Part shown: piece by piece, positions 18,468 through 27,098 of the stretch
Layout of the letters: each line of letters starts with the position of its first letter
Position numbering within the stretch: the first letter of the stretch is position 1
Source of the DNA: Rhodospirillaceae bacterium
Lineage (GTDB): Bacteria > Pseudomonadota > Alphaproteobacteria > SMXQ01
Direction: 5' to 3'
Assembly: GCA_947474495.1 (NCBI GenBank)
Contig: CANJIM010000003.1
Span: 1 to 64,000 of the forward strand
DNA: 64,000 nt
Made by a program: the position numbers and the translations under genes
The notes under the pieces: generated by a model
Told to the model about the DNA's origin: nothing
The model's input: the letters and a program-made list of their open reading frames with translations, nothing else
The model's database searches: none

Positions 18468-21017
18468 TTGTCCAGCGTGTCTTTGCCGCCAGGCTTACAG
18501 CCGCGATCGCCGCAGCGAGGTCCATCATCATCGGGCCCGTCTTGGCGTGGCTTGATCGTCAAAATCTCCTTGGTCGCTGCGGTCGTGGTCGCCGCTGTGG
18601 TGGCGCAAGTGGGCTACGACCTTTGGCGCAGCCATGAGCTCCAGATTCGGGACGCCGAACGCAACGCCGCCAATCTGGTGCGTCTGCTCGATGAACAGAC
18701 GGCGCGGACCTTTCAAGCCGTCGATTTGAGCCTGCGTGCGGCGGCGGACGCCATCGCGCGACTGCCGCAAGACACGCCGGACCGCGACCGCGCAGTCTAC
18801 GATTTGCTCAACAGCTTCATGCCGCAACTGCCCTTCGTGCGCTCGCTCTTTATCATCGATCGCGACGGGATCATGCGTCATGTCTCCAATTACTTTCCCG
18901 CTTCGCCCTTCGACAACACATCACGCGACTATTACAGAGACCTGAGCGTGGCGGCCCGCGACGGGCTCTATATCGGCAAGCCGGTGCTGAGTCGCATCAA
19001 TCAGCAATGGTTTATGACTGCCGGGCTGCGGCTCGACGACGCTTCTGGTGACTTCGCCGGCGTGATCCTCGCGGCCGTCGAGCCGGAATATTTTCAGACA
19101 TTCTACACATCGCTCGACGTCGGCCAGGAAGGCCGGCTCGGGCTTTATTTGGCCGACGGCACGTTGTTGATTCGGACCCCGCGCGACGACGCCTTGACCG
19201 GCGTATCTTTCGCAGACACGCCATTGTTCCGTCACGTCGCAGCCGCGCCAACAGGTGTTTTTCACACGGTTGCGACGGGCAGCGATGTGGCGCGCATTTT
19301 TGCCTACCGCCGCCTCGAGAAACTGCCGCTCGTCGTTTGCGTCGCGCTCAGCAAGAGCGAAATGCTGCGCGACTGGCGCGCGAACGTCATCGTCTATGTG
19401 CCAGTGATCGCCGCTTTCATCTTTTTCGTTGCGGTGCTGATGTGGTTCTTGCTGCGCGAATTACGCCAGCGTGAAATTTTGTCGCGGGCCTTGCGCGATA
19501 ACAGCGACCGCTTGCGGCTTGCGTTGGAATCGTCGGAAACCGGCACATGGACTTGGGATAAGCAAAGCGACAGCTCGATCGGTGACGAGAATGTGCTGCG
19601 CCTCTTCGGCGTCAAAGCCGAAGACTACCCCGGCACAGGCGAGGCGTTTTTAAGCTCTTTGCATCCGGAAGACCGCGCTGCCGTGCGTGCCGCCATCGAG
19701 CGCTGCATGGCGGAAAATTCCTCTTACGACGTGATTTATCGTATCTATCGTGGCGATGGCGCGATCCGCTGGATCCACAGCCGAGGCGAGCCCATCTGCG
19801 GCGCGCATGGCGAGCCGACGGGCCTTATCGGTGTGTGTAACGACATCACCACTTACCGTCGGGCGCAAGAGGCGCTGGTGCAAGCGCAGCGGATGGATAT
19901 CGTAAGCCGCATGACCGGTGGTATCGCCCACGATTTCAACAATCTTCTGCAGGTCGTGCTGGGTAACGCCGAAATCTTGATCGACGGCTTGGCGCAAGAG
20001 CCGAAGCTGCGGCGTTGGGCGGAGATGACAAAGATCGCCGCCGATCGTGGGGCGGAGTTGACGCGCCGTCTGATGGCCTTTGCGCGGCGGCAATTGCTCG
20101 AACCTTCCGAGGTGAATGTCAACCGTCTCATCCTGTCGATGAGCGACACGCTGCGCAACAGTTTGGGCGAAATTCAGCTGACGGTTGATTTCGCCGAGGA
20201 TCTGTCGCTCGCGCTTGTCGATTCCATTCAGCTTGAGAATGCCATCGTCAATCTCGCGCTCAATTCGCGTGACGCGATGCCAGGCGGTGGGCGTCTGATG
20301 ATCGCGACGTCGAACCGCGAATTATCGGCCCAAGATTGCGAAGGCATCGAAGACTTGGCGCCGGGCCGATATGTCACGGTCACAGTCGTCGATAGCGGCA
20401 TCGGCATGACTCCCGAAGTGCTCAAGCGATGCTGCGAGCCGTTCTTCACCACCAAAGACGTTGGCGCCGGCAGCGGTCTTGGGTTGTCGATGGTTTATGG
20501 TTTTGCCAAGCAGTCGAACGGCCATATGACGATCAGCAGTAAGCCGGGGGGCGGTACGACTGTGATCATGTATCTCCCTTGCGCGGAGGAGCCGGCACAG
20601 AGGCGAAGCGAACCGATGCTGCCGGCTTCAGGCGCTTTGCCTGGCGGGATCGAGACTATTTTGGTCGTCGATGACGATCCTTTGGTGCGTGGCTACGTAT
20701 GCCAGCAGATTTCCAATTTCGGCTACCGCGTGATCGAATGCAGCGACGGCACGGTAGCCTTGATGGCGCTGCGCCGTGGTGAGGCGATTGATCTGCTGTT
20801 CAGCGATGTGCTTATGCCGGGGGGGCTAGATGGCCTGGCCCTCGTGACAGAGGCGCGACGCATTCGGCCTGGCATCAAGGTGCTGCTCACATCGGGCGAC
20901 GCGCACGGTTCGGCAGGCGACAAGGGCCGTCTGGGCGGTTATGCCTTGTTGGCCAAGCCCTACCGCAAGGATGAACTGGCGGCCATGCTGCGCAGCGTCA
21001 TCGACGGCACTGACTAG
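18468..21017 (+). CDS. Membrane-bound hybrid histidine kinase
   Basis: An 849-residue sensor kinase. Order: short cytoplasmic N-terminus, TM1 (about 29-49), a large periplasmic Cache-like sensor domain (50-305, with SRDYYRDLSVAARDGLYIGKPVLS typical of dCache), TM2 (307-328), a PAS domain (about 345-465), HisKA with phospho-acceptor His488 in GGIAHDFNNLL, HATPase (N-box NAIVNLALNSRD, G1 DSGIGM, G2 GSGLGLSMVYG), and a C-terminal receiver domain with Asp780 (FSDVLMPG). The start is TTG preceded by GGGGGAA. There is no DNA-binding output domain and no partner regulator nearby. Its position before the FAH-amidohydrolase pair raises the possibility that it senses a substrate of that block. Confidence 0.92.
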   Translation: MSSVSLPPGLQPRSPQRGPSSSGPSWRGLIVKISLVAAVVVAAVVAQVGYDLWRSHELQIRDAERNAANLVRLLDEQTARTFQAVDLSLRAAADAIARLPQDTPDRDRAVYDLLNSFMPQLPFVRSLFIIDRDGIMRHVSNYFPASPFDNTSRDYYRDLSVAARDGLYIGKPVLSRINQQWFMTAGLRLDDASGDFAGVILAAVEPEYFQTFYTSLDVGQEGRLGLYLADGTLLIRTPRDDALTGVSFADTPLFRHVAAAPTGVFHTVATGSDVARIFAYRRLEKLPLVVCVALSKSEMLRDWRANVIVYVPVIAAFIFFVAVLMWFLLRELRQREILSRALRDNSDRLRLALESSETGTWTWDKQSDSSIGDENVLRLFGVKAEDYPGTGEAFLSSLHPEDRAAVRAAIERCMAENSSYDVIYRIYRGDGAIRWIHSRGEPICGAHGEPTGLIGVCNDITTYRRAQEALVQAQRMDIVSRMTGGIAHDFNNLLQVVLGNAEILIDGLAQEPKLRRWAEMTKIAADRGAELTRRLMAFARRQLLEPSEVNVNRLILSMSDTLRNSLGEIQLTVDFAEDLSLALVDSIQLENAIVNLALNSRDAMPGGGRLMIATSNRELSAQDCEGIEDLAPGRYVTVTVVDSGIGMTPEVLKRCCEPFFTTKDVGAGSGLGLSMVYGFAKQSNGHMTISSKPGGGTTVIMYLPCAEEPAQRRSEPMLPASGALPGGIETILVVDDDPLVRGYVCQQISNFGYRVIECSDGTVALMALRRGEAIDLLFSDVLMPGGLDGLALVTEARRIRPGIKVLLTSGDAHGSAGDKGRLGGYALLAKPYRKDELAAMLRSVIDGTD

Positions 21018-21125
21018 GGATCGTCTTTTCAGAGCGATGCACCGGTGACGCCCGCGTTGGGCGTATGCTATATCGGCTATCGGGTCGATCAATCACCAAT
21101 CAAGAAATGAAGTGAGACAGGGAGC

Positions 21126-22058
21126 ATGACTGAGTATTTTCTGTTGAATTATGCCGACGAACAGGGCATCGCCCGCGCCGGCATCAAGGTTGGCGACATG
21201 ATCGTCGATATCGAGAAGGGCTTGGCCGCGATCGGCAAGAGCGCTGTGCTCGGCGGCGGCGATGCCCGTTCGACCATGGCCATTCTTGGTGTGTGGGAGA
21301 AGGCGGAGCCGGCGCTCGAAGCGCTGGCCGCTGCGGTGCCCGCCGCCGCAACCAAGCCGCTGGCCGGCGCCAAGCTGATGGCGCCGCTGCTCTATCCCAG
21401 CGGCATCTTCTGCGCTGCGGCCAATTTCACCGACCATATGCGCGAAATGTCGGGCCGCGAGCCGCCGGACAAAACCAAGACGCGTCCGTACTTCTTCCCC
21501 AAGACCATCGCCCATTCGATCATCGGTCCGGAAGATCCCATTCGCCTGCCCAAAGTCTCCCAGCAGGTCGATTGGGAAGCCGAAGTCGGCGTCGTCATCG
21601 GCAAGCCGGCGCGCAACGTCTCGGAAGCCGACGCGATGAACTACGTCGCCGGCTACACGATCATGAACGATCTCAGCCTGCGCGACCTCGGCCATCGCAC
21701 CGACTGGAATTTCCGCGTCGACTGGTTCCAGCATAAATGCTTCGACGGTTCGGCGCCGCTCGGTCCGTGGATCGCGCCCGCCAAGTCGATCAAGGATCCG
21801 TATAAGCTGGCCATGAAGCTGTGGGTCAACAAAGACCTGATGCAGGATTCTTCGACGAGTTTCATGCATTTCGACATTGCCGAGCAGATATCTTATCTCA
21901 GCGAGCGGCTCACTTTGCGGCCGGGCGACATCATCTCGACGGGCACGCCATCGGGCGTCGGCCGTCCGCGCGGCATCTTCCTGAAGCCGGGTGATGAGGT
22001 CACCATCGAGGTCGAGGGCATCGGCCGCATGCACAACCCCGTGATCCAGGGGGAGTGA
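21126..22058 (+). CDS. FAH-family hydrolase, coupled to an amidohydrolase
   Basis: A 310-residue fumarylacetoacetate hydrolase superfamily protein. Landmarks are the FCAAANFTDHMREM block, metal ligands in DWEAEVGVVIGKP, the YVAGYTIMNDLSLRD helix and GDIISTGTPSGVGRPRG. Enzymes of this type cleave or isomerise C-C bonds of ketonic acids after aromatic ring opening. Its stop overlaps the amidohydrolase ATG by one base (TGATG), so the two are cotranslated and probably act on the same compound. It is similar in layout to the 3753-4748 protein and less so to 26203-27042. Confidence 0.92.
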   Translation: MTEYFLLNYADEQGIARAGIKVGDMIVDIEKGLAAIGKSAVLGGGDARSTMAILGVWEKAEPALEALAAAVPAAATKPLAGAKLMAPLLYPSGIFCAAANFTDHMREMSGREPPDKTKTRPYFFPKTIAHSIIGPEDPIRLPKVSQQVDWEAEVGVVIGKPARNVSEADAMNYVAGYTIMNDLSLRDLGHRTDWNFRVDWFQHKCFDGSAPLGPWIAPAKSIKDPYKLAMKLWVNKDLMQDSSTSFMHFDIAEQISYLSERLTLRPGDIISTGTPSGVGRPRGIFLKPGDEVTIEVEGIGRMHNPVIQGE

Positions 22059-23044
22059 TGGGCGCACCCATTATCGACATCCACGGGCATATCAACCTCG
22101 CCAAGCCCAAAGCGCTCCTCGAATCGCGCATTCCGCCGAAGCCGCCTAAGGCACCCGTGCCCGGCGCGCCCGGCGGTGGCATGACCGACAAGACGCGAGG
22201 CAAGATCCTCGTCGATATCGACGCGCGTCTGGCCGACATGGCGGGCATGGGTGTCGACATGATGGCGTTGACGCCGTCGCCGCCGCGCGGTTTCTACAAG
22301 TTCGACGAAGAGTTGGCCGGCGACCTTGCCCGTTCGGTCAACGACGAGGTCGCCAAGATCGCGACCGACCATCCCAAGAAGTTCATCGCGTGCGGCAACC
22401 TGCCGGTCCAGCATGTCGCCTGGTCGGTGAAGGAGCTCGAGCGCAGCATGCGCGAACTCGGCCATAAGGGCGTGCGCATCTCGACCAACATCGCCGGACT
22501 CGAACTGGGCGATCGGCGCTTCGACCCCCTGTGGGCGAAGGCGCAGGAGCTGGGCGCGGTGATCTTCCTGCACCCGCAAGGCTTCACGCATCCCGAGCGC
22601 ATGCAGGACTACTTCATGACAAACGTCGTCGCCCAGCCTCTGGAGACGGCGCTGGCCCTGGCGCAGATGATCTTCGGCGGCGTGTTCGAGCGGTACCCGG
22701 ATTTGAAGCTGTGCGCGGCCCATGGTGGCGGTTATCTGCCGGCCTATCTCGGTCGCTTCGAGCAGGCCTACCGCGAGCGGGCCGAATGCCGTGTGCATAT
22801 CAACAAGCCGCCGGAGTATTACGTGAAGAAGCTCTGGCTCGACACGGTCGTGTTCCGTCCGGACCAAATCGCCTTTCTCGTCAATCTCGTCGGCCATGAG
22901 CACGTCGTCATGGGAACCGACAGCCCTTACGACATGGGCGAGAACCATCCGGTCGAGTTGGTGAAGAGCGTGTCCGGCCTCACCGACGCGCAGAAGGCCG
23001 ACATCCTCGGCGGCAACTCCATGCGGATGCTCGGCCTCAATTGA
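22058..23044 (+). CDS. ACMSD-like amidohydrolase (metal-dependent hydrolase or decarboxylase)
   Basis: A 328-residue TIM-barrel amidohydrolase of the aminocarboxymuconate-semialdehyde decarboxylase group. Metal-site landmarks are DIHGHIN near the N-terminus, FLHPQGF, CAAHGGGYLPAY and GTDSPYDMGE. The Pro/Gly-rich loop after strand 1 (KPPKAPVPGAPGGGM) is unusual in composition. Group members decarboxylate or hydrolyse ring-cleavage products, which suits the coupled FAH gene. The start is ATG at 22058; a GTG immediately before it is the alternative. The operon ends in a strong terminator. Exact reaction unknown. Confidence 0.9.
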   Translation: MGAPIIDIHGHINLAKPKALLESRIPPKPPKAPVPGAPGGGMTDKTRGKILVDIDARLADMAGMGVDMMALTPSPPRGFYKFDEELAGDLARSVNDEVAKIATDHPKKFIACGNLPVQHVAWSVKELERSMRELGHKGVRISTNIAGLELGDRRFDPLWAKAQELGAVIFLHPQGFTHPERMQDYFMTNVVAQPLETALALAQMIFGGVFERYPDLKLCAAHGGGYLPAYLGRFEQAYRERAECRVHINKPPEYYVKKLWLDTVVFRPDQIAFLVNLVGHEHVVMGTDSPYDMGENHPVELVKSVSGLTDAQKADILGGNSMRMLGLN

Positions 23045-23061
23045 TCTTGGCGATCTAAAGC

Positions 23062-23095
23062 AAAACCCCCGGTCTTTGCAGACCGGGGGTTTTTT
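23062..23095. terminator. Bidirectional terminator between convergent operons
   Basis: A 14-bp stem AAAACCCCCGGTCT/AGACCGGGGGTTTT with loop TTGC, followed by T on the plus strand and by A-rich sequence on the other side. Confidence 0.92.
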
Positions 23096-23111
23096 ATCGG
23101 CATCAGCGGCG

Positions 23112-24170
23112 CTACTTGCGCTCCGAATTATCCTCGCCGTTGCCCGGCTGGCGATAGCTGTTGACGCGCGTGTAGATGGCGTCCGGCACGTCATAAAGCT
23201 TGTTCATCAGCGCCGCGATCTCCGGACCAGAGATCGCGTCGATCTCCAGGTTCTGCTTGGCGGCGTCGGCGAGCAGTGCAGGATCCTCCATCGAGGCGTC
23301 AAAGGCCTTCTGGAGTGCGGCGGCGCGGTCGGCCGGCAAGCCGGGCGGGGCCAGGAAAGGGCGGCCCATTTCCTGCGTCGCCAGCATGATCTCCATGGCG
23401 ATGCGGTCTTCTTCCTTGGTCAGCAGGTCCATGATCAGCGGAACGTCCGGGAGTTCCTTGTGCTTCTTCAGGCCGAACTGCACGATCATGTTCACCTTCT
23501 TGTCGCGGATCCAGTCTTCCTGGGTCGCTTTCAAGCTGGCATAGCCGAAACCGCACCGCGAATCGACTTCGCCACGTTCCATGGCGATGTCTGTGTCGGT
23601 GCCTTGATAACCCGTCACGAGCTTGAACTTGGTGCCGAGCAAGCTGTTCATCACGCGCGGGAAAACGGCGCTCGATCCGGCGACGCCGCTGCCACCGGCG
23701 ACGACTTCGCGCTTCTTCGCATCGTCGACGGTCTTGATGCCGGTGGTGTGCCAGGTCAAGCAGACGCTCGTTTGCTTGGCCATGCTGCCGATCCAAGTGA
23801 ACGCACGGCCGTCATATTTTGTCCCTTCCGGCGCGACTTTCGGCTCCAGGCCCATGCGCTCGTGGACACCGCCGAAGGTCAGGCCGTCTTTCGGCGCGAC
23901 GTTGAAGATATAGTTCGTCGCGATCAGCGTGCCGGCGCCCGTCATGTTACGCACGACGAAGGTCGGGTTGCCTGGAATATGCTTGCCCATGTGGCGGACG
24001 AGCAGGCGGGCGTAGGCGTCGTAGGCACCGCCGGCGTTGTTGCCGACGATGACGTTGATGCTCTTGCCTTTATAGAAAGTTTCGACGCTTTGCGCGGAAG
24101 CGCTTTGGGCGAGGCTTAGGGCGAGCACGCCTCCAAGCCCGCACGCGAGTGCGGTCATTCGATTGGTCAT
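23112..24170 (-). CDS. Bug-family (TctC-like) periplasmic solute-binding protein
   Basis: A 352-residue extracytoplasmic receptor of the tripartite tricarboxylate transporter type. The signal peptide MTNRMTALACGLGGVLALSLAQSASA is followed by a mature start with VETFYKGKSINVIVGNNAGGAYDAYARLLVRHMGKHIPG. The GNNAGGAYD loop and the VVRNMTGAGTLIATNYIF block are hallmarks of Bug proteins, which bind carboxylated small molecules. No TctA or TctB permease gene is nearby, so it is an orphan receptor. The ATG at 24168-24170 has GGGG upstream and gives the proper signal peptide; upstream codons in frame are dismissed. The ligand could be a substrate of the adjacent catabolic genes. Confidence 0.92.
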   Translation of the reverse strand: MTNRMTALACGLGGVLALSLAQSASAQSVETFYKGKSINVIVGNNAGGAYDAYARLLVRHMGKHIPGNPTFVVRNMTGAGTLIATNYIFNVAPKDGLTFGGVHERMGLEPKVAPEGTKYDGRAFTWIGSMAKQTSVCLTWHTTGIKTVDDAKKREVVAGGSGVAGSSAVFPRVMNSLLGTKFKLVTGYQGTDTDIAMERGEVDSRCGFGYASLKATQEDWIRDKKVNMIVQFGLKKHKELPDVPLIMDLLTKEEDRIAMEIMLATQEMGRPFLAPPGLPADRAAALQKAFDASMEDPALLADAAKQNLEIDAISGPEIAALMNKLYDVPDAIYTRVNSYRQPGNGEDNSERK

Positions 24171-24560
24171 CTGGTACCCCGTTGTTGCATTTTTTATAGA
24201 CCCGCCAGGTTTTCCTGGCAGGGCAGGCACGTCACGTCTGTGGTCACTCTGCCTTGGAACTGTCGAGAGTGTTCAAAAGCCTCCTATTTTGTGATTGTTG
24301 CCCGCTTCTTGCGCCGGCTTATCCGCTAACGTTCGGATGACGCCCCGATGATTGAGCGACGAGTCAATCAAGGCGAACAGACATTTGGTTTTTTGCAAAT
24401 GATATGTTGTCGGTTCCCTATGCCGGCGGTGATCCGTTCGGATTGCTGCGCATGTACCGGCGCTATTCTTAGCGAGGGATTGTGCTGGCGCAGGCGAGCG
24501 TGCGCCAGAGAAAATCACGCCCGGACACGCTGGGATCGCTAACGATTTTGTGAAAACAGC
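24171..24560. other. Non-coding spacer, monooxygenase to Bug protein
   Basis: 390 bp between two minus-strand genes, more AT-rich than the surroundings. Short open frames on both strands (about 64-81 codons) lack ribosome-binding sites and coding character. Small inverted repeats ATCCG-TT-CGGAT (24432-24443) and CGCTA-TTCT-TAGCG (24461-24474) are present. The binding-protein gene promoter probably lies here. No convincing regulator site is seen. Confidence 0.5.
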
Positions 24561-26195
24561 CTATTGCCCCTGCGGGCCGACCAGCTTGCAAAGCGCGGCC
24601 ACAGTGCTGTCGATGTGTTCAGGCGCGAACACGGCCGCGACGTAGCGATCCGGACGCAGCAGCAGAAGCCGCGTCTGACCCGCCGGAAAAAGCTTAGAGA
24701 ATCGGCCGGCGCGATCGAGCGCGACGGAAAAGCCGTTGGGGATCGGCGCCGGCAATTTGGCATCGGGCGGCAGCAGGGCGACGCGGCGCGCTTCAAGTCG
24801 TCGCCACAAGGGATGTTCGGCGGCCATCAGGGCAGTGACGGCGTCGCTGCCGTAAGCGAGCAGCGCGAAGCCAGTGCCCGTGATCTCGTCGAGCAGCACT
24901 TCCTTGTCGCCACTTCCGGCTGGTGCTTGCGGATCGACGGCGACGACGCGCGGTTGCGGGAGCATGCGGCCGACGAGGCTGATCTTTGGATCCTCGCCAT
25001 TCGGCACGAGGAAGCCCGCCTCGAAGCGCGGCTTTGGCTTGAATTTCATCTGCATGAAATAGTCGCGCACCGCCGGCACGAGATTCGCGAAGCGGATGGC
25101 ATTGACCAGCAGATTCTCGCGCAGCCGCGTCGCGGGGTTCATCACCTGGCCCATGCGCACCGCCATCATGATGAGAGACCAGGCATGCGGCCGGCGTTCC
25201 TGCGCGTAGCTGTCGAGCAAAGCCGGCGCGATACGGCCAGCGATCGTGGCGGCGAGCTTCCAGGATAGATTATGTGCGTCGCGGATACCGGAGTTCATGC
25301 CTTGGCCGGCGAAGGGCGGCGTCAGATGAGCGGCATCGCCAGCGAGAAACACGCGGCCCTCGCGCCAGCGCTCGGCCGTGCGGGCATGGAAGGTGTAGAC
25401 GATCTGGCGGACGATCTCGGCCTCGGTGTCGCCGCCATAGAGCTGCAGCATGCCGCGGATCGACTCGGGCTTGAGTGCTTCGGCGTCTGTTTCGTCATCG
25501 CGCAGGCGAAATTCCCAACGCCGTGTGCCGTGTGGGCCCGGCAAGGTGATCGCGGGACGCTCGGCGCTGCAATAGACGTGGGTATGCTGGATCGAATCCT
25601 TGCGGTTGACGATGTCGAGTACGACCCAGCGTTCTTCGAAGCTGGAGCCGACGAGCGGAATGCCGAGCAGCTTGCGGATCGGCGACGAGCCGCCGTCGCA
25701 AGCGGCGAGATAGTCGGCGCGGATTTCGAGTGCCGTGCCGTCTGGGCCCTCGATCGCGGCGGTGACGCCCGTCTCGTCTTGTGTGAAGCCATTCAGCTTA
25801 TGGCCGAACATCGTGGTGACGTGGGGAAAGCGAGCGAGGCCCTGGCGCAACGTCGCTTCGAATAGCGGTTGTTGGAACGGGCAGCGACGCGGATAGCCGT
25901 AATCGGCGGCGGTCGGCAGCACGGCGGCAAAGCGCCGGCCATGCCGGGTGAAGTAGTGATAGCCGTAACCGCCGAGAATAACGTCCTTCGCCACCTCGTC
26001 GATCAGGCCGGCCGCCTGCATCGTGCGCAGCGATTCGTCGTCAATCGAGACGGCGCGCGGCTCCTGCACGGTCGAGGCATGCTGCTCGACCAGGATCGTC
26101 TCGACGCCGTAAAGCCCGAGCAAATTGGCGAGCGTCAGGCCGGTGGGGCCGGCGCCGATAATCAATACCGGCGCCGTCATCCGTTGAGCGGACAT
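24561..26195 (-). CDS. FAD-dependent aromatic monooxygenase (MhpA/PheA-like)
   Basis: A 544-residue class A flavoprotein hydroxylase. It has the FAD dinucleotide motif IIGAGPTGLTLA (residues 12-23), the DG motif (ACDGGSSPIRKLLG), the GD motif GRVFLAGDAAHLTPPFAGQGMNSG, and a C-terminal thioredoxin-like domain typical of 3-(3-hydroxyphenyl)propionate and phenol hydroxylases. It would insert one oxygen atom into an aromatic or related ring using NAD(P)H. It starts 7 bp after the FAH stop; the ATG at 26195 is preferred over a TTG 18 bp upstream that would overlap FAH. Together with the VOC and FAH genes it forms a hydroxylation, ring-cleavage and hydrolysis set. Substrate unknown. Confidence 0.92.
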   Translation of the reverse strand: MSAQRMTAPVLIIGAGPTGLTLANLLGLYGVETILVEQHASTVQEPRAVSIDDESLRTMQAAGLIDEVAKDVILGGYGYHYFTRHGRRFAAVLPTAADYGYPRRCPFQQPLFEATLRQGLARFPHVTTMFGHKLNGFTQDETGVTAAIEGPDGTALEIRADYLAACDGGSSPIRKLLGIPLVGSSFEERWVVLDIVNRKDSIQHTHVYCSAERPAITLPGPHGTRRWEFRLRDDETDAEALKPESIRGMLQLYGGDTEAEIVRQIVYTFHARTAERWREGRVFLAGDAAHLTPPFAGQGMNSGIRDAHNLSWKLAATIAGRIAPALLDSYAQERRPHAWSLIMMAVRMGQVMNPATRLRENLLVNAIRFANLVPAVRDYFMQMKFKPKPRFEAGFLVPNGEDPKISLVGRMLPQPRVVAVDPQAPAGSGDKEVLLDEITGTGFALLAYGSDAVTALMAAEHPLWRRLEARRVALLPPDAKLPAPIPNGFSVALDRAGRFSKLFPAGQTRLLLLRPDRYVAAVFAPEHIDSTVAALCKLVGPQGQ

Positions 26196-26202
26196 GGCAG
26201 GC

Positions 26203-27042
26203 TTACTGCTCAATGACCTTATTCTGCAGGATGCCGATGCTGCTGATCTCGACCTCGACCGTGTCGCCCGACTTCATGAAGAGCTGCGGGGTGCGTTTGA
26301 CGCCGACGCCGCCCGGCGTGCCGGTGGAGATGACGTCGCCCGGGTTCAACTGCGTGAAGGTGGTGATGTAGTTGATCAGCACGGGAATCGGGAACAGCAT
26401 TAGGTCGATGCCGGTCTCCTGCACTTGCTGGCCGTTGAGGCGCGTCTTCAAGGTGAGCTTGTTGACGTCGGGGATTTCATCCTTCGTCACCATCCAGGGA
26501 CCGAAGCTGCCGGTCTTCGGATAGTTCTTTCCCGGTGTCCACTGCATCGTGTGGTACTGCCAGTCGCGCACGCTGCCGTCGTTGTAGCAGCTGTAGCCGG
26601 CGATAATGCTGAAGGCGTCTTTTTCAGCGATGTGACGGCCGGACTTGCCGATGACGATGGCGAGCTCGCCTTCGTAGTCGAACTCGACGGAATTCTTCGG
26701 CTTGACCATGACGTCGCCATGCGCGGTCTGGCTGTCGGGGAAGCGCACGAACAGCGCCGGATTGTCGGTCGGCTTGCGGCCGGTCTCTTCGCGGTGCGCC
26801 TTGTAGTTCAGGCCGACGCAGATGATCTTGCCCGGGTTGGCGATCAGCGGCAGGAAGGTGACGTCGGCGACCTTCGCGTCGGGCTTCTCCTTGGCGAGAT
26901 CGGCGGCCTTCGACAAACCATCGGCTTCTAGGAGTGCGCGTAGGTCGGCGTAGGGTAGGCGCTTGCCAAGATCGACGATGCCGTCGCCGACAACGACGCC
27001 GTAGCTGTCCTTATTGTTCAGACGATAACTGGCAAGCTTCAT
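26203..27042 (-). CDS. FAH-family hydrolase/isomerase (HpaG/ureidoglycolate lyase-like)
   Basis: A 279-residue fumarylacetoacetate hydrolase family protein of the shorter type. It has the CVGLNYKAHREETG block, metal ligands in DYEGELAIVIGKSGRHI, the IAGYSCYNDGSVRDWQ helix and GDVISTGTPGGVGVKR. This subgroup includes 2-hydroxyhepta-2,4-diene-1,7-dioate isomerases and acylpyruvases that act after meta-cleavage. It is the middle gene of the VOC-FAH-monooxygenase run on the minus strand, with 56 bp and 7 bp spacing. The start MKLASYRLNNKDSYG matches the family. Confidence 0.92.
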   Translation of the reverse strand: MKLASYRLNNKDSYGVVVGDGIVDLGKRLPYADLRALLEADGLSKAADLAKEKPDAKVADVTFLPLIANPGKIICVGLNYKAHREETGRKPTDNPALFVRFPDSQTAHGDVMVKPKNSVEFDYEGELAIVIGKSGRHIAEKDAFSIIAGYSCYNDGSVRDWQYHTMQWTPGKNYPKTGSFGPWMVTKDEIPDVNKLTLKTRLNGQQVQETGIDLMLFPIPVLINYITTFTQLNPGDVISTGTPGGVGVKRTPQLFMKSGDTVEVEISSIGILQNKVIEQ

Positions 27043-27098
27043 GATGCTGGTCCCCAGATGATTGTGAAGTCGTTAAAAACGGCGAGGCGTGCGGCGCG

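Noticed and set aside
24273-24542. Two short open frames in the spacer upstream of the Bug protein gene
   Set aside because: They overlap each other on opposite strands, lack ribosome-binding sites and show no coding pattern.
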